Source of the DNA: an uncultured Flavobacteriaceae bacterium
GTDB taxonomy: Bacteria > Bacteroidota > Bacteroidia > Flavobacteriales > Flavobacteriaceae
Direction: 5' to 3'
DNA length: 5,659 bases
Assembly (NCBI GenBank): GCA_945788155.1
Contig: CALZKX010000198.1
Coordinates: 1-5,659 of the forward strand
Made by a program: the position numbers and the translations under genes. Below the pieces are notes generated by a model. The model saw nothing but the letters and a program-made list of their open reading frames with translations, had not been told where the DNA came from and ran no database searches. This document shows, piece after piece, positions 5,526-5,659 of the stretch (positions are counted from its first letter, which is position 1; every line of letters starts with the position of its first letter).

Positions 5526-5659
5526 TTAAGGCGTCGTACTAGACACTTGCAATAATTTTCCATTATAAAAATTGTGTCCAGTTAAAGCAAAATCTAAAAT
5601 ATATTGTGCCATTTCCAAAGCTGTTGCTGGAGCTTGATATCCTGGAAAGGCTTCGGCTA
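5526..5659 (-). CDS. C-terminal end of a short-chain dehydrogenase/reductase (partial)
   Basis: The minus-strand frame entering at the right edge encodes 43 residues and stops at TAA (5528-5526). It includes FPGYQAPATALEMAQYI, then LDFALTGHNFYNGKLLQVSS and TTP. The 'A.EMA.YI..FALTG..FYNGK..QVSS.TP' tail is typical of flavobacterial SDR oxidoreductases, where the 'G..i.v.sg' strand closes the Rossmann fold. The catalytic Y-x-x-x-K and the nucleotide-binding glycines lie outside the window, so substrate and cofactor cannot be judged. It reads in the same direction as the T9SS cargo gene, 81 bp upstream of it. No terminator is evident between them, so read-through is possible, but a functional link is not implied. 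Confidence 0.75.
   Translation of the reverse strand, partial: AEAFPGYQAPATALEMAQYILDFALTGHNFYNGKLLQVSSTTP

Noticed and set aside
1..5659. CRISPR array, tRNA, rRNA or riboswitch
   Set aside because: No short regularly spaced repeats, no cloverleaf or rRNA-like stretches, and no known riboswitch core were seen; the repeats present are the large direct pair and protein-module repeats.
87..5659. A coordinated novel system linking the PLP enzyme, YHS protein, T9SS cargo and SDR
   Set aside because: Orientation changes, a terminator between convergent genes, and different cell locations give no support for a shared function.

Overview
The window looks like a piece of a Flavobacteriia (Bacteroidota) chromosome. 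The sequence is clearly AT-rich, with AT-rich leaders and no strong Shine-Dalgarno sites. It carries a type IX secretion system (T9SS) cargo protein with a type B ('gliding motility-associated') C-terminal sorting domain, which is confined to this phylum. Genus cannot be set from the window.

Layout, left to right. Bases 1-39 hold the first 13 codons of a leftward gene, possibly a SprT-like metalloprotease. A 47-bp divergent gap follows. At 87-1178 (+) lies a complete fold-type III PLP enzyme of the D-threonine aldolase / D-serine dehydratase family. At 1368-1880 (+) lies a small exported YHS-domain protein. From about 1887 to 2128 there is a degenerate second copy of the 3' end of the PLP-enzyme gene plus its downstream spacer, so the YHS gene is bracketed by a direct repeat of roughly 240-275 bp. 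A bidirectional hairpin terminator near 2143-2165 separates these rightward genes from a 1080-residue leftward T9SS cargo gene (2202-5444). At the right edge (5526-5659, -) is the last 43 codons of a short-chain dehydrogenase/reductase (SDR) gene reading in the same direction as the T9SS cargo.

The genes do not form an obvious pathway. The PLP enzyme is predicted cytoplasmic, the YHS protein is exported by Sec, and the cargo is secreted or surface-bound through Sec plus T9SS. The T9SS gene has no PorP/SprF-type partner beside it in this window.

The most interesting part is the repeat around the YHS gene. It is a scar of duplication, single-crossover insertion or gene replacement at the 3' end of the PLP-enzyme gene. 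Its two copies show a mosaic of perfectly conserved and strongly diverged blocks. I found no convincing novel multi-gene system, CRISPR array, RNA gene, integrase or transposase.
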